Assembly: GCA_000435275.1 (NCBI GenBank)
Contig: FR883883.1
Location: forward strand, 8,992 to 25,334
Length of the DNA: 16,343 nt
Source: Clostridium sp. CAG:557
Lineage (GTDB): Bacteria > Bacillota > Clostridia > Oscillospirales > Acutalibacteraceae
Reading direction: 5' to 3'
The notes below the pieces were generated by a model. That model saw only the letters and a program-made list of their open reading frames with translations. It did no database searches and was not told the origin of the DNA. Shown one piece after another: positions 5,461 to 12,698 of this stretch. Every line of letters starts with the position of its first letter. The stretch's first letter is position 1. The translations under genes were made by a program, and so were the position numbers.

Positions 5461-5940
5461 TTGCAGCTTAAAAATGCATTTTTAAAATTGCTTGATAAAT
5501 TAGAAAATGTAAAAATATCGCCTGTGTGGGGATATTCTTTTGCAATATGTTTGATTTTATATGCGATAGGACTATCTATTGTACAATGGGATGTACATTC
5601 CGGTGGAGGAGGATATTTTTTGCTATGGACTTATATGTCGGAATTGGCAATTTTGGCAGCAATTGTTCTTATTGTGCTGACAAAAAAGGCAAAACGTTAT
5701 GGAGCAAAAATTTCTAGAATTTTTTCGTTAGCGTTTTTGATTATAGCTGTAAATTTATGCCATTATATTCCCAGCAGTCCACAGATGCACGGTGATTGTT
5801 ATTTTGATCCCATTGATTTTGTAGAATATTTAGTGCTTATCGTAGCGGGTTTTGTTGGTTATGCGTTCGGTAAATATATTGCAAAGAAAATTGAAAATTT
5901 TAATATGGCTAGTATGAAGACAGAGTCTTCGCAAGGCTAA
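5461..5940 (+). CDS. Unrecognised four-helix membrane protein inserted in the S10 operon
   Basis: This 159-residue protein has four likely transmembrane helices at about 23-42, 52-73, 86-104 and 120-140. A short amphipathic, basic N-terminus (1-20) precedes helix 1, and a basic loop (KKAKRYGAK, 75-83) lies between helices 2 and 3. A loop with two cysteines (Cys100, Cys113) plus His101 and His110 falls between helices 3 and 4. I recognise no family. The TTG start immediately follows the rplW stop, with AAGGGA (5447-5452) inside rplW as ribosome-binding site. The stop lies 19 nt before rplB. Codons such as ATA, TTA and CTA appear more freely than in the neighbouring ribosomal genes, consistent with a later insertion. 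It must be co-transcribed with the ribosomal genes. Confidence 0.85.
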   Translation: MQLKNAFLKLLDKLENVKISPVWGYSFAICLILYAIGLSIVQWDVHSGGGGYFLLWTYMSELAILAAIVLIVLTKKAKRYGAKISRIFSLAFLIIAVNLCHYIPSSPQMHGDCYFDPIDFVEYLVLIVAGFVGYAFGKYIAKKIENFNMASMKTESSQG

Positions 5941-5959
5941 ACAAGGAGTGAGAAGATAA

Positions 5960-6793
5960 ATGGCTATTAAAAATTATAAACCGACGACCCCTTCGAGACG
6001 TCATATGTCGGTTGTTGATTACTCCGGACTTTCTAAAGTGGCTCCAGAAAAAAGTCTTCTTGAGCCAATGAATAAAAGATCTGGTCGTAATAGCTACGGC
6101 AGAATTACTGTTCGTCACAGAGGCGGCGGTAACCGTAGAAAATATCGTATCATCGATTTTAAACGGCAGAAAACTGATATTCCTGCTACCGTTTTAACCC
6201 TTGAATACGACCCAAATCGTTCCGCTCATATTGCACTTGTTCAGTATGAGGACGGCAAAAAAAATTATATCATTGCACCAAACGGTTTGAAAGTTGGCGA
6301 TACAATCGTTGCTGGCGCATCGGCTGACATTAAACCAGGCAACGCGCTTCCTTTGTCAAGTATTCCAACTGGTACTTTCATCCATAATGTTGAATTGTAT
6401 CCAGGAAAAGGGGCTCAATTTGCCAGATCCGCTGGAATTATGGCTCAGCTTATGGCTAAAGAAGGTAAATTCGCGCTTTTAAGATTGCCTTCAGGTGAAC
6501 TTAGAAATGTTCCGGTTGAATGTATGGCTACCGTTGGTCAGGTTGGAAATACCGATCATGAAAATGCAAAAATCGGTAAAGCCGGACGTAAACGTAATAT
6601 GGGTATCAGACCTACTGTTCGCGGTTCCGTTATGAACCCGTGCGACCACCCACACGGCGGTGGTGAAGGAAAAAGTCCTATCGGTCGTCCAGGCCCTGTT
6701 ACGCCTTGGGGTAAACCTACTCTTGGTTACAAAACTAGGAAGAAACGCAACAGAACCGATAAATTTATTGTTAAACGTAGAAACGGTAAATAA
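5960..6793 (+). CDS. rplB: 50S ribosomal protein L2
   Basis: L2 is one of the largest and most conserved large-subunit proteins, needed for subunit association and peptidyl-transferase assembly. It has 277 residues. The N-terminal OB-fold contains VRHRGGGNRRKYRIIDFKR (51-69). The C-terminal SH3-like part has NPCDHPHGGGEGKSPIGR (226-243), with His230 matching the functionally important His229 of E. coli. PWGKPTLGYKTRKKRN (249-264) follows. The start is supported by AAGGAG at 5943-5948. It is separated from rplW by the membrane protein gene. Confidence 0.98.
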   Translation: MAIKNYKPTTPSRRHMSVVDYSGLSKVAPEKSLLEPMNKRSGRNSYGRITVRHRGGGNRRKYRIIDFKRQKTDIPATVLTLEYDPNRSAHIALVQYEDGKKNYIIAPNGLKVGDTIVAGASADIKPGNALPLSSIPTGTFIHNVELYPGKGAQFARSAGIMAQLMAKEGKFALLRLPSGELRNVPVECMATVGQVGNTDHENAKIGKAGRKRNMGIRPTVRGSVMNPCDHPHGGGEGKSPIGRPGPVTPWGKPTLGYKTRKKRNRTDKFIVKRRNGK

Positions 6794-6819
6794 GCAACAC
6801 AGAAAGGAGCTTGATTTGT

Positions 6820-7092
6820 ATGAGCAGAAGTCTAAAAAAAGGCCCTTATGTGCAGCCTGTGCTGCTTAAAAGAGTTCAGGAAATGAATAATGCCGGCGAA
6901 AAGAAAGTTTTAAAAACTTGGAGCCGTTCATCAACAATTTTTCCGGACTTCGTTGGGCACACATTTGCCGTGCATGACGGTCGTAAACATGTGCCGGTGT
7001 ATGTAACTGAAGATATGGTTGGTCATAAATTAGGTGAATTTGCACCAACTAGAACTTTTAAAGGCCATGCCGGTTCAAAAACTACAAAATAA
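6820..7092 (+). CDS. rpsS: 30S ribosomal protein S19
   Basis: S19 is a small-subunit head protein that partners S13 near the A site. The 90 residues start MSRSLKKGPYV, the normal bacterial N-terminus. TWSRSSTIFPDFVGHTFAVH (33-52) and the C-terminal FAPTRTFKGHAG (74-85) are family hallmarks. I start at the ATG at 6820 rather than a TTG three codons earlier, because AAAGGAG (6803-6809) is then 10 nt away and no extra residues are added. It lies 26 nt after rplB. Confidence 0.97.
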   Translation: MSRSLKKGPYVQPVLLKRVQEMNNAGEKKVLKTWSRSSTIFPDFVGHTFAVHDGRKHVPVYVTEDMVGHKLGEFAPTRTFKGHAGSKTTK

Positions 7093-7114
7093 CAGCCGAA
7101 AGGAGTGTAATTAC

Positions 7115-7453
7115 ATGGAAGCTGTGGCTTATTTAAAATACGCCCGAATTTCTCCGCGAAAAGTTTCAATTGTTCTAGATTTAATCAGAAATAAACCGGT
7201 TGATGTTGCAGCGGCTATCCTAGGGCACACCTCGAAGGCTGCCTGTGAGGATCTTTCTAAACTTTTAAAATCAGCTGTAGCAAACGCTGAGAATAACCAC
7301 AATATGGATAAAAATAAACTTTATATTTCTGAATGCTTTGTTTGCCCGGGTCCTATTCTAAAGCGTATCCGTCCTAAAGATCACGGTAGAGCTCACAGAA
7401 TAGAAAAGAGAACTTCTCATGTGACCATGGTGTTAAGGGAACAAAATAGTTAA
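7115..7453 (+). CDS. rplV: 50S ribosomal protein L22
   Basis: L22 contacts all 23S rRNA domains, and its long beta-hairpin forms part of the exit tunnel constriction. The 112 residues begin MEAVAYLKYARISPRKVS, as expected. The hairpin occupies about 78-101. Its tip here reads PKDHGRAHR (87-95), where many bacteria have a less polar PRA[KQM]GRA, placing an acidic Asp and a His at the tunnel wall; see findings. AGGAG (7101-7105) supports the ATG at 7115. An in-frame upstream ATG inside rpsS is rejected. Confidence 0.97.
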   Translation: MEAVAYLKYARISPRKVSIVLDLIRNKPVDVAAAILGHTSKAACEDLSKLLKSAVANAENNHNMDKNKLYISECFVCPGPILKRIRPKDHGRAHRIEKRTSHVTMVLREQNS

Positions 7454-7467
7454 AAAGGAGGTAGACT

Positions 7468-8187
7468 ATGGGCCAGAAAGTTAATCCACACGGTTTGCGT
7501 GTTGGTGTTATCAAAGATTGGGATTCACGCTGGTTTGCAAAAGACAAAGATTTTGGCGACTTGCTAGTTGAAGATTACAATTTGCGCAAATTTTTGAAAA
7601 AACAACTTTATTCAGCCGGAATTCCAAAAATAGAAATCGAACGTGATGCAACTAAAGTTAGAGTTAATATTCACTGTTCAAAACCAGGTATGGTTATTGG
7701 TAAAGGTGGCGCTGAAATCGATAAACTTCGTGCTCAGTGCGAAAAATTACTCAAAAAACCAGTTTTACTCAATATAATTGAGGTTAAATCTCCAGACATG
7801 AACGCTCAATTAGTTGCCGAAAATATTGCGGCTCAACTCGAAAAGAGAATTTCTTTCCGTAGAGCTATGAAACAATCTATCGGCCGAGCTATGAAATTTG
7901 GCGCTAAAGGTATAAAAGTTCAAGTTTCAGGTCGTTTGGGAGGAGCAGAAATTGCTCGTACAGAACATTATCATGAAGGTACAATTCCGCTTCAAACTTT
8001 GAGGGCAGACATCGATTACGGTTTTGCAGAAGCTGCTACAACTTACGGTCGTTTGGGCGTTAAGGTTTGGCTGTATAAGGGCGAAGTTCTTGGCGATGCT
8101 CGTGCACAAAAAAATGAGCCAGAAAGAAAAGAAAATCGCCGCCCAAGAGAACGTCGCGCTCCTAAAAGGGAAGGAGGCCAAAAATAA
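7468..8187 (+). CDS. rpsC: 30S ribosomal protein S3
   Basis: S3 forms the mRNA entry channel of the 30S subunit together with S4 and S5. The 239 residues begin MGQKVNPHGLRVG. The KH domain is clear, with VIGKGGAEI at 76-84. Arg131, Arg132 and Lys135 fall at the same numbers as the E. coli residues implicated in ribosomal mRNA helicase activity. The C-terminal tail from about 213 is highly charged, rich in Arg, Lys and Glu, and presumably flexible. AAAAAGGAGG precedes the ATG, and the stop overlaps the rplP start by one base. Confidence 0.98.
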   Translation: MGQKVNPHGLRVGVIKDWDSRWFAKDKDFGDLLVEDYNLRKFLKKQLYSAGIPKIEIERDATKVRVNIHCSKPGMVIGKGGAEIDKLRAQCEKLLKKPVLLNIIEVKSPDMNAQLVAENIAAQLEKRISFRRAMKQSIGRAMKFGAKGIKVQVSGRLGGAEIARTEHYHEGTIPLQTLRADIDYGFAEAATTYGRLGVKVWLYKGEVLGDARAQKNEPERKENRRPRERRAPKREGGQK

Positions 8188-8612
8188 TGTTATTGCCAAA
8201 AAGAGTTAAATACAGAAGAGTTCACAGAGGTCGCATGACTGGTAAGGCTCTAAGAGGAAACACAATTTCTCACGGCGAATTTGGCCTTCAAGCATTGGAG
8301 CCAGCGTGGATAACTTCTAATCAAATCGAAGCTGCTCGTATTGCTATGACACGTTACTGCAAAAGATTTGGTAAGGTATGGATTAAAATTTTCCCGGATA
8401 AACCAATTTCTAAAAAACCTGCAGAAACTCGTATGGGTAAAGGTAAAGGCGCTCCGGAATATTGGGTAGCAGTGGTTAAGCCTGGCAGAATTATGTTTGA
8501 AATTGCCGGCGTTCCGGAAGAAACTGCCAGAGAGGCTATGAGATTGGCTGCAAACAAACTTCCAATTAAGTGCAAGTTTGTAGTAAAAAAGGAAACGGAT
8601 GGTGAGCAATAA
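8187..8612 (+). CDS. rplP: 50S ribosomal protein L16
   Basis: L16 helps position tRNA in the A site and completes late 50S assembly. It has 141 residues. The N-terminus MLLPKRVKYRRVHRGRM, the RMGKGKGAPEYWVA motif (82-95) and a basic C-terminal half are standard. Arg82 aligns with the arginine that is hydroxylated in E. coli L16. The ATG overlaps the rpsC stop (ATAATG), and AAGGAGG at 8171-8177 lies inside rpsC, indicating coupled translation. Confidence 0.97.
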   Translation: MLLPKRVKYRRVHRGRMTGKALRGNTISHGEFGLQALEPAWITSNQIEAARIAMTRYCKRFGKVWIKIFPDKPISKKPAETRMGKGKGAPEYWVAVVKPGRIMFEIAGVPEETAREAMRLAANKLPIKCKFVVKKETDGEQ

Positions 8613-8818
8613 TGAAAGCTTCAGAGATGAGAAATTTGTCTAACGCAGAGCTTCAAAAAAGATTAAAAGATTTAAAAGCGGAACTTTTCAATCTGCGTTT
8701 TCAACTTGCCATCAATCAGCTCGAAAACCCGATGCGTATTAAAGCGGTGAAAAAAGATATTGCCAGAATTAATACACTTCTGCGCAAAAATGAATTAGAT
8801 GCCGCTTCTAAGGCGTAA
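8612..8818 (+). CDS. rpmC: 50S ribosomal protein L29
   Basis: L29 is a small two-helix protein next to L23 at the tunnel exit. The 68 residues include LKAELFNLRFQLAINQLENP (21-40), then a second helix with IARINTLLRKNE. The ATG overlaps the rplP stop (TAATG). The ribosome-binding site is only moderate (GGATGGTGAG within rplP), so the gene probably relies on coupling. Its own stop overlaps an ATG that is part of the rpsQ ribosome-binding site. Confidence 0.97.
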   Translation: MKASEMRNLSNAELQKRLKDLKAELFNLRFQLAINQLENPMRIKAVKKDIARINTLLRKNELDAASKA

Positions 8819-8835
8819 TGGAGGGAGGATTAATC

Positions 8836-9093
8836 GTGAGCGATAGAAATATGAGAAAAGTTGAGGTCGGTAAAGTCGTTAGCGACAAAATGGACAAAAC
8901 TATTGTGGTTGCTATCGAAGACAGCGTAAAACATCCGCTGTATAAGAAAATTATCAAACGTACAGTAAAACTTAAAGCGCATGACGAAAATAATGAATGT
9001 GCAATTGGAGATCGCGTGCGTGTGATGGAAACTAGACCTTTGAGCAAAGAAAAAAGATGGCGTTTAGTAGAAATTATAGAAAAAGCAAAGTAG
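8836..9093 (+). CDS. rpsQ: 30S ribosomal protein S17
   Basis: S17 is a primary 16S rRNA-binding OB-fold protein of the 30S body. With the GTG start at 8836 it has 85 residues and opens MSDRNMRKVEVGKVVSDKMDKTIVV, with the central HPLYKKIIKRTVKLKAHDE. The GTG is preferred over an in-frame ATG at 8818, because that ATG overlaps the previous stop and is immediately part of the purine-rich GGAGGGAGG that serves as the ribosome-binding site. It is followed by an unusually long 61-nt gap. Confidence 0.96.
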   Translation: MSDRNMRKVEVGKVVSDKMDKTIVVAIEDSVKHPLYKKIIKRTVKLKAHDENNECAIGDRVRVMETRPLSKEKRWRLVEIIEKAK

Positions 9094-9128
9094 TTTGTTT
9101 ATTTTGCAGTTTGAATTTTATCAAAGAA

Positions 9129-9146
9129 CTAACAAAAGTTAGGAGG
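9129..9146 (+). promoter_or_regulatory. Small hairpin touching the rplN ribosome-binding site
   Basis: CTAAC (9129-9133) pairs with GTTAG (9138-9142) over an AAAA loop, and the second arm includes the first two bases of AGGAGG (9141-9146). It lies in the 61-nt gap that marks the S10/spc boundary in organisms where these are separate operons. It could modulate rplN translation. I found no convincing -35/-10 pair in the gap. Confidence 0.3.
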
Positions 9147-9154
9147 AACGTACT

Positions 9155-9523
9155 GTGATACAACAGCAAACTTACCTTAAAGTTGCCGACAACACCGGTG
9201 CAAAAGAACTTATGTGCATTCGAGTGCTCGGCGGAACAAGAAGAAGGTATGCTAATATTGGCGACGTTGTGGTAGCTTCTGTCAAAAAAGCATCACCCGG
9301 CGGCGTTGTAAAAAAAGGCGACGTGGTTAAAGCAGTTATTGTTCGCTCGGTTAAGGGTGTAAGACGCGCTGATGGTTCTTATATCCGCTTCGACGAAAAT
9401 GCGGCTGTTTTGATTAAAGATGACAAAAATCCAAGGGGAACTCGTATTTTTGGACCTGTTGCAAGAGAACTTCGCGATAAGGACTACATGAAAATATTGA
9501 GTCTTGCCCCAGAAACGCTTTAA
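9155..9523 (+). CDS. rplN: 50S ribosomal protein L14
   Basis: L14 binds 23S rRNA and forms an intersubunit bridge; it is also the docking site of the silencing factor RsfS in many bacteria. The 122 residues begin MIQQQTYLKVADNTGAKE and end LSLAPETL, as usual, with the basic GVRRADGSYIRFDENAAVLI segment in the middle. The start is GTG, backed by AGGAGG at 9141-9146, 8 nt upstream. It is the first gene of the spc section. Confidence 0.97.
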   Translation: MIQQQTYLKVADNTGAKELMCIRVLGGTRRRYANIGDVVVASVKKASPGGVVKKGDVVKAVIVRSVKGVRRADGSYIRFDENAAVLIKDDKNPRGTRIFGPVARELRDKDYMKILSLAPETL

Positions 9524-9537
9524 TGGAGGTGTTCACT

Positions 9538-9858
9538 ATGATAAAAAAAGTTCATGTTAAAACGGGTGACACCGTTGTCGTATTAAACGGCAAAGAGCGT
9601 GGAAAAAAAGGCAAGGTTTTGGCAGTTAGTCCAAAAGAAGGCAAGGTTATCATCGAGGGAGTAAACATGGTTTCAAAACACGTTAAACCTCGAAAAATGG
9701 GCGAGTCAGGTGGCATAGTTAAGGCTGAAGGCGCTATGTATGCTTGCAAAGTTCAGGTAGTTTGCCCTCATTGCGAAAAGCCAACTCGCATTGCTCATCG
9801 TATTAACGAAGATGGCACTAAATCACGCATTTGCAAAAAATGTTCAAAGTCGCTTTAA
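9538..9858 (+). CDS. rplX: 50S ribosomal protein L24 (zinc-type)
   Basis: L24 is an assembly-initiating protein near the tunnel exit. The 106 residues carry a KOW domain at 6-33 (TGDTVVVLNGKERGKKGKV at 9-27). The C-terminal CPHC (76-79) and CKKC (99-102) pairs form a likely zinc ribbon, as in many Clostridia L24 proteins. I start at ATG 9538; an in-frame ATG at 9523 overlaps the rplN stop, and the GGAGGTG right after it (9525-9531) is the ribosome-binding site. Confidence 0.97.
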   Translation: MIKKVHVKTGDTVVVLNGKERGKKGKVLAVSPKEGKVIIEGVNMVSKHVKPRKMGESGGIVKAEGAMYACKVQVVCPHCEKPTRIAHRINEDGTKSRICKKCSKSL

Positions 9859-9870
9859 GGAGGATAGAAC

Positions 9871-10410
9871 ATGGCAAGATTAAGGGAACTTTACAAGCAA
9901 GAAGTAGCTCCTGCGTTGATGAGCAAATTTTCTTACAAGAGCGTTATGCAGATACCAAAACTTGAGAAAATCGTTATCAATGTAGGTGCTGGCGAAGCTC
10001 GTGATAACTCTAAAGTTATAGACGCAATTATGTCCGATATCGCTGCGATTACTGGCCAAAGACCGGTTGTCTGCACGGCAAGAAAATCAGTTGCTAACTT
10101 TAAATTAAGAGAGGGCATGAAAATCGGCGTAAAAGTAACTTTACGAGGCAATAAAATGTATGAATTTTTGGATAGACTTTTAAACGTTGCGCTCCCAAGA
10201 GTTCGCGACTTTAGAGGAATAAATCCAAACTCATTCGATGGCAGAGGAAATTATAATCTGGGCATAAAAGAGCAGCTTATTTTTCCAGAAATTGAGTACG
10301 ACAAAATAGACAAAGTCCGCGGAATGGATATTTGTTTGGTAACAACCGCAAAAACTGACGAAGAAGCCAAAGAGTTATTAACTCTAATGGGCGCTCCGTT
10401 TGCGAAATAA
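9871..10410 (+). CDS. rplE: 50S ribosomal protein L5
   Basis: L5 binds 5S rRNA together with L18 and L25-type proteins and contacts P-site tRNA. It has 179 residues, the standard length. The conserved features are IPKLEKIVINVGAGEA (28-43), TGQRPVVCTARKSVANFKLR (61-80) and GINPNSFDGRGNYNLGIKEQ (116-135). AAGGAGG sits at normal distance before the ATG, and rpsN follows after 12 nt. Confidence 0.98.
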   Translation: MARLRELYKQEVAPALMSKFSYKSVMQIPKLEKIVINVGAGEARDNSKVIDAIMSDIAAITGQRPVVCTARKSVANFKLREGMKIGVKVTLRGNKMYEFLDRLLNVALPRVRDFRGINPNSFDGRGNYNLGIKEQLIFPEIEYDKIDKVRGMDICLVTTAKTDEEAKELLTLMGAPFAK

Positions 10411-10422
10411 GGAGGGATTATT

Positions 10423-10608
10423 GTGGCCAAAACTTCTATGAAAATTAAGCAAAAGAGAACTCCAAAGTTTTCTTCACGCGCATACAACAGATGTAAAATC
10501 TGCGGCAGGCCGCATGCCTATCTTCGCAAGTTCGGAATTTGCCGTATCTGCTTCAGAGAGTTAGCCTATAAAGGTCAGATTCCTGGTGTAAAGAAAGCCA
10601 GTTGGTAA
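10423..10608 (+). CDS. rpsZ: 30S ribosomal protein S14, zinc-binding type Z
   Basis: S14 completes the 30S head. This is the short 61-residue form with a zinc site: Cys24, Cys27, Cys40 and Cys43 in the pattern C-x2-C-x12-C-x2-C. AKTSMKIKQKRTPKF and the C-terminal GQIPGVKKASW match the family. The longer zinc-free form common in proteobacteria lacks these cysteines. It starts at GTG, with GGAGGG just upstream. The gene is called rpsN, rpsZ or rpsN1 depending on the species. Confidence 0.97.
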   Translation: MAKTSMKIKQKRTPKFSSRAYNRCKICGRPHAYLRKFGICRICFRELAYKGQIPGVKKASW

Positions 10609-10635
10609 ATTTTTAACTAAGGAGGATAAAACGGT

Positions 10636-11034
10636 ATGCAGATTACTGATACAATCGCAGATTTGCTGACTAGAATTCGTAATGCGAGCGCTAGCAGACA
10701 TGATTCTGTAGAGATTCCTGCGTCAAATATGAAAAAAGCCATAGTGCAAATTCTGCTTGACGAAGGATACATCAAAAATTATTCGGTAAAAGATGACGGA
10801 AAACAAGGCATTATACGAGTAACTTTGAAGTACGATGAAAATAAAAAATCCGTAATTACAGGCCTAAAAAGAGTTTCTAAACCTGGTTTGCGTATTTATA
10901 GCAATGTTGAGGATATGCCTAAAGTTATGAAAGGCTTAGGAATCGCAATTATTTCTACATCCAAGGGCATTATGACAGACCGTCAGGCTCGAAAAGAAAA
11001 TGTAGGCGGCGAAGTTCTCGCATTCATTTGGTAA
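10636..11034 (+). CDS. rpsH: 30S ribosomal protein S8
   Basis: S8 is a primary 16S rRNA-binding protein of the 30S platform and, in E. coli, the repressor of the spc operon. The 132 residues show ITDTIADLLTRIRNA at the start and the C-terminal ISTSKGIMTDRQARK (106-120), which carries the RNA-binding residues. AAGGAGG precedes the ATG. I did not identify an S8-binding mimic in the rplN-rplE region by eye, so spc feedback control of the E. coli type is untested here. Confidence 0.98.
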   Translation: MQITDTIADLLTRIRNASASRHDSVEIPASNMKKAIVQILLDEGYIKNYSVKDDGKQGIIRVTLKYDENKKSVITGLKRVSKPGLRIYSNVEDMPKVMKGLGIAIISTSKGIMTDRQARKENVGGEVLAFIW

Positions 11035-11047
11035 GGAGGGTAGAGCA

Positions 11048-11596
11048 ATGTCTCGAATTGGAAGAAAACCTATAAATATTCCCGCCGGCGTCGATGTAAA
11101 TTTCGAAAACGGTGTAATAACGGTTAAAGGTTCAAAAGGCACTTTAACACAAAAAATTCATCCAAATATGACGGTGACAATCGAGGAAAACGTGATTACT
11201 GTTACTCGTCCTAACGATGAAAAAGAAAATCGTGCGCTTCACGGCTTAACTCGTTCGCTTATTGCCAACATGATTGAAGGCGTAACAAACGGATTTAAGA
11301 AAGAGCTGGAAGTAAATGGTGTTGGATATCGTGTTCAAAAGCAAGGTAAAAATCTCGTTATGAACTTGGGATATTCGCATCAGGTTACAATGTCTGAAAC
11401 AGACGATATTAAAATTGAAGTGCCAGCACCAAACAAAATTATTATTTTGGGTGCAGACAAACAAAAAGTTGGTCAATTTGCCGCTCAAGTACGCGAAAAA
11501 CGCCCACCAGAGCCATATAAAGGCAAAGGCATTAAGTATGCAGATGAACATATTCGTCGCAAAGAAGGCAAAGCTGGTAAGGGCGGTAAAAAATAG
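11048..11596 (+). CDS. rplF: 50S ribosomal protein L6
   Basis: L6 is a two-domain protein near the sarcin-ricin loop and the factor-binding site. The 182 residues begin MSRIGRKPINIPAGV. NGVITVKGSKGTL marks domain 1, and VREKRPPEPYKGKGIKYADE (148-167) is the highly conserved C-terminal signature. The end is a lysine/glycine-rich tail. Start: AAGGAGGG then ATG. There are 13 nt between rpsH and rplF and 19 nt to rplR. Confidence 0.98.
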   Translation: MSRIGRKPINIPAGVDVNFENGVITVKGSKGTLTQKIHPNMTVTIEENVITVTRPNDEKENRALHGLTRSLIANMIEGVTNGFKKELEVNGVGYRVQKQGKNLVMNLGYSHQVTMSETDDIKIEVPAPNKIIILGADKQKVGQFAAQVREKRPPEPYKGKGIKYADEHIRRKEGKAGKGGKK

Positions 11597-11615
11597 TTAA
11601 AGGAGTGATTAAACT

Positions 11616-11975
11616 ATGGTGAAACAGGCTGATAAAAATAAAGCCAGACTAAAACGTCATAAAAGAGTACGTGCTAAAATTAGTGGTACTGCATTGCGTC
11701 CACGCCTTAATGTTTTCCGCTCCACAAACAACATTTATGCCCAACTGATAGACGATGTTGCCGGAGTTACTTTAGCATCGGCTTCAACTCTGGACAAAGA
11801 GTTAAATGGTTACGGCGGAAACAAAGAGGCAGCAAAAAAAGTAGGCAAACTCATTGCAGAACGTGCTGCACAAAAAAATATTACAGAGGTCGTATTTGAC
11901 CGCGGCGGATATATATTTCACGGACGCGTCAAAGAATTGGCTGAGGGCGCTCGTGAGGGCGGCTTAAAGTTCTAA
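11616..11975 (+). CDS. rplR: 50S ribosomal protein L18
   Basis: L18 brings 5S rRNA into the large subunit with L5. It has 119 residues. An N-terminal basic stretch (KARLKRHKRVRAKISGT, 9-25) is followed by RPRLNVFRSTNNIYAQLIDD (28-47) and the C-terminal VVFDRGGYIFHGRVKELAEG (92-111). AAAGGAG is upstream of the ATG. The layout is typical, and rpsE follows after 15 nt. Confidence 0.98.
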   Translation: MVKQADKNKARLKRHKRVRAKISGTALRPRLNVFRSTNNIYAQLIDDVAGVTLASASTLDKELNGYGGNKEAAKKVGKLIAERAAQKNITEVVFDRGGYIFHGRVKELAEGAREGGLKF

Positions 11976-11990
11976 AAAGGAGGAATACTT

Positions 11991-12488
11991 TTGGCTAGAA
12001 TAGATGGCAGTACTATGGATTTAAAAGAACGCGTAGTTGCTATAAACCGAGTATCAAAAACTGTTAAAGGCGGACGTATTTTCAAGTTTGCCGCGCTAGT
12101 TGTAGTGGGAGACGGCAATGGTACAGTCGGTTTTGGAATCGGAAAAGCCGGAGAAGTTCCGGACGCAATCCGCAAGGGAATAGAAGATGCCAAAAAGAAT
12201 TTGGTGAAAATCTCTTTAAAAGGCACAACCATTCCACACGAAATTATTGGAGAATTCGGTGCAGGCAGAGTTTTGATGAAACCAGCAGCTCCTGGTACAG
12301 GAGTTATAGCGGGAGGTCCGGTTCGTGCAGTTGTAGAGGCTGCTGGAATCCGTGATATCAGAACAAAAGCGCTCCGTTCCAATAATCCTTGCAATGTTGT
12401 AAGAGCTACAATGAACGGCTTAACGAGTTTGCGCACTGCAGATGAAGTAGCAAAATTACGTGGTAAATCCGTAAAAGAAATTTTATAA
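11991..12488 (+). CDS. rpsE: 30S ribosomal protein S5
   Basis: S5 shapes the mRNA entry channel and translational accuracy. The 165 residues hold the N-terminal double-stranded-RNA-binding-like domain (about 10-75) and the C-terminal S5 fold, with KPAAPGTGVIAGGPVRAVVE. The loop VSKTVKGGRIF, where spectinomycin-resistance changes arise in other bacteria, has the normal sequence. The start is TTG, unusual for such a highly expressed gene but well supported by AAGGAGG (11977-11983) at 7-nt spacing and by the family N-terminus. Confidence 0.97.
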   Translation: MARIDGSTMDLKERVVAINRVSKTVKGGRIFKFAALVVVGDGNGTVGFGIGKAGEVPDAIRKGIEDAKKNLVKISLKGTTIPHEIIGEFGAGRVLMKPAAPGTGVIAGGPVRAVVEAAGIRDIRTKALRSNNPCNVVRATMNGLTSLRTADEVAKLRGKSVKEIL

Positions 12489-12502
12489 TAGGGGGTAGCA
12501 AG

Positions 12503-12682
12503 ATGGAACAAGTAAAAATAAAGCTGATAAAAAGTCTTATTGGCAGTCAAAAAGACCAGATTGCAACTGCCCATTCACTTGGTCTAAAAAAAATAGGTGA
12601 CGAAACTGTACAACCTAATAATGACCAAACAAAAGGCAAAATCGCAAAAATTAATCATCTCATCGAGGTAATAAAAGCTTAA
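12503..12682 (+). CDS. rpmD: 50S ribosomal protein L30
   Basis: L30 is a small ferredoxin-like-fold protein on the 50S surface, absent from some bacteria. This frame codes for 59 residues: MEQVKIKLIKSLIG, then the HSLGLKKIG segment (24-32) typical of L30, and a C-terminal GKIAKINHLIEVI. The ribosome-binding site GGGGGT (12491-12496) is good. The position between rpsE and rplO is the canonical place for rpmD. Confidence 0.95.
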   Translation: MEQVKIKLIKSLIGSQKDQIATAHSLGLKKIGDETVQPNNDQTKGKIAKINHLIEVIKA

Positions 12683-12698
12683 CAGAGGGGGTGTAAAA

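Noticed and set aside
9094..9154. A separate spc operon promoter in the rpsQ-rplN gap.
   Set aside because: The best -35-like sites (TTGCAG at 9104-9109, TTGTTT at 9095-9100) have no acceptable -10 at proper spacing.
11972..12574. A 200-codon open frame on the minus strand opposite rpsE and rpmD.
   Set aside because: It is entirely antisense to confidently identified ribosomal genes, with no recognisable protein features. Long antisense frames are expected opposite biased codons.
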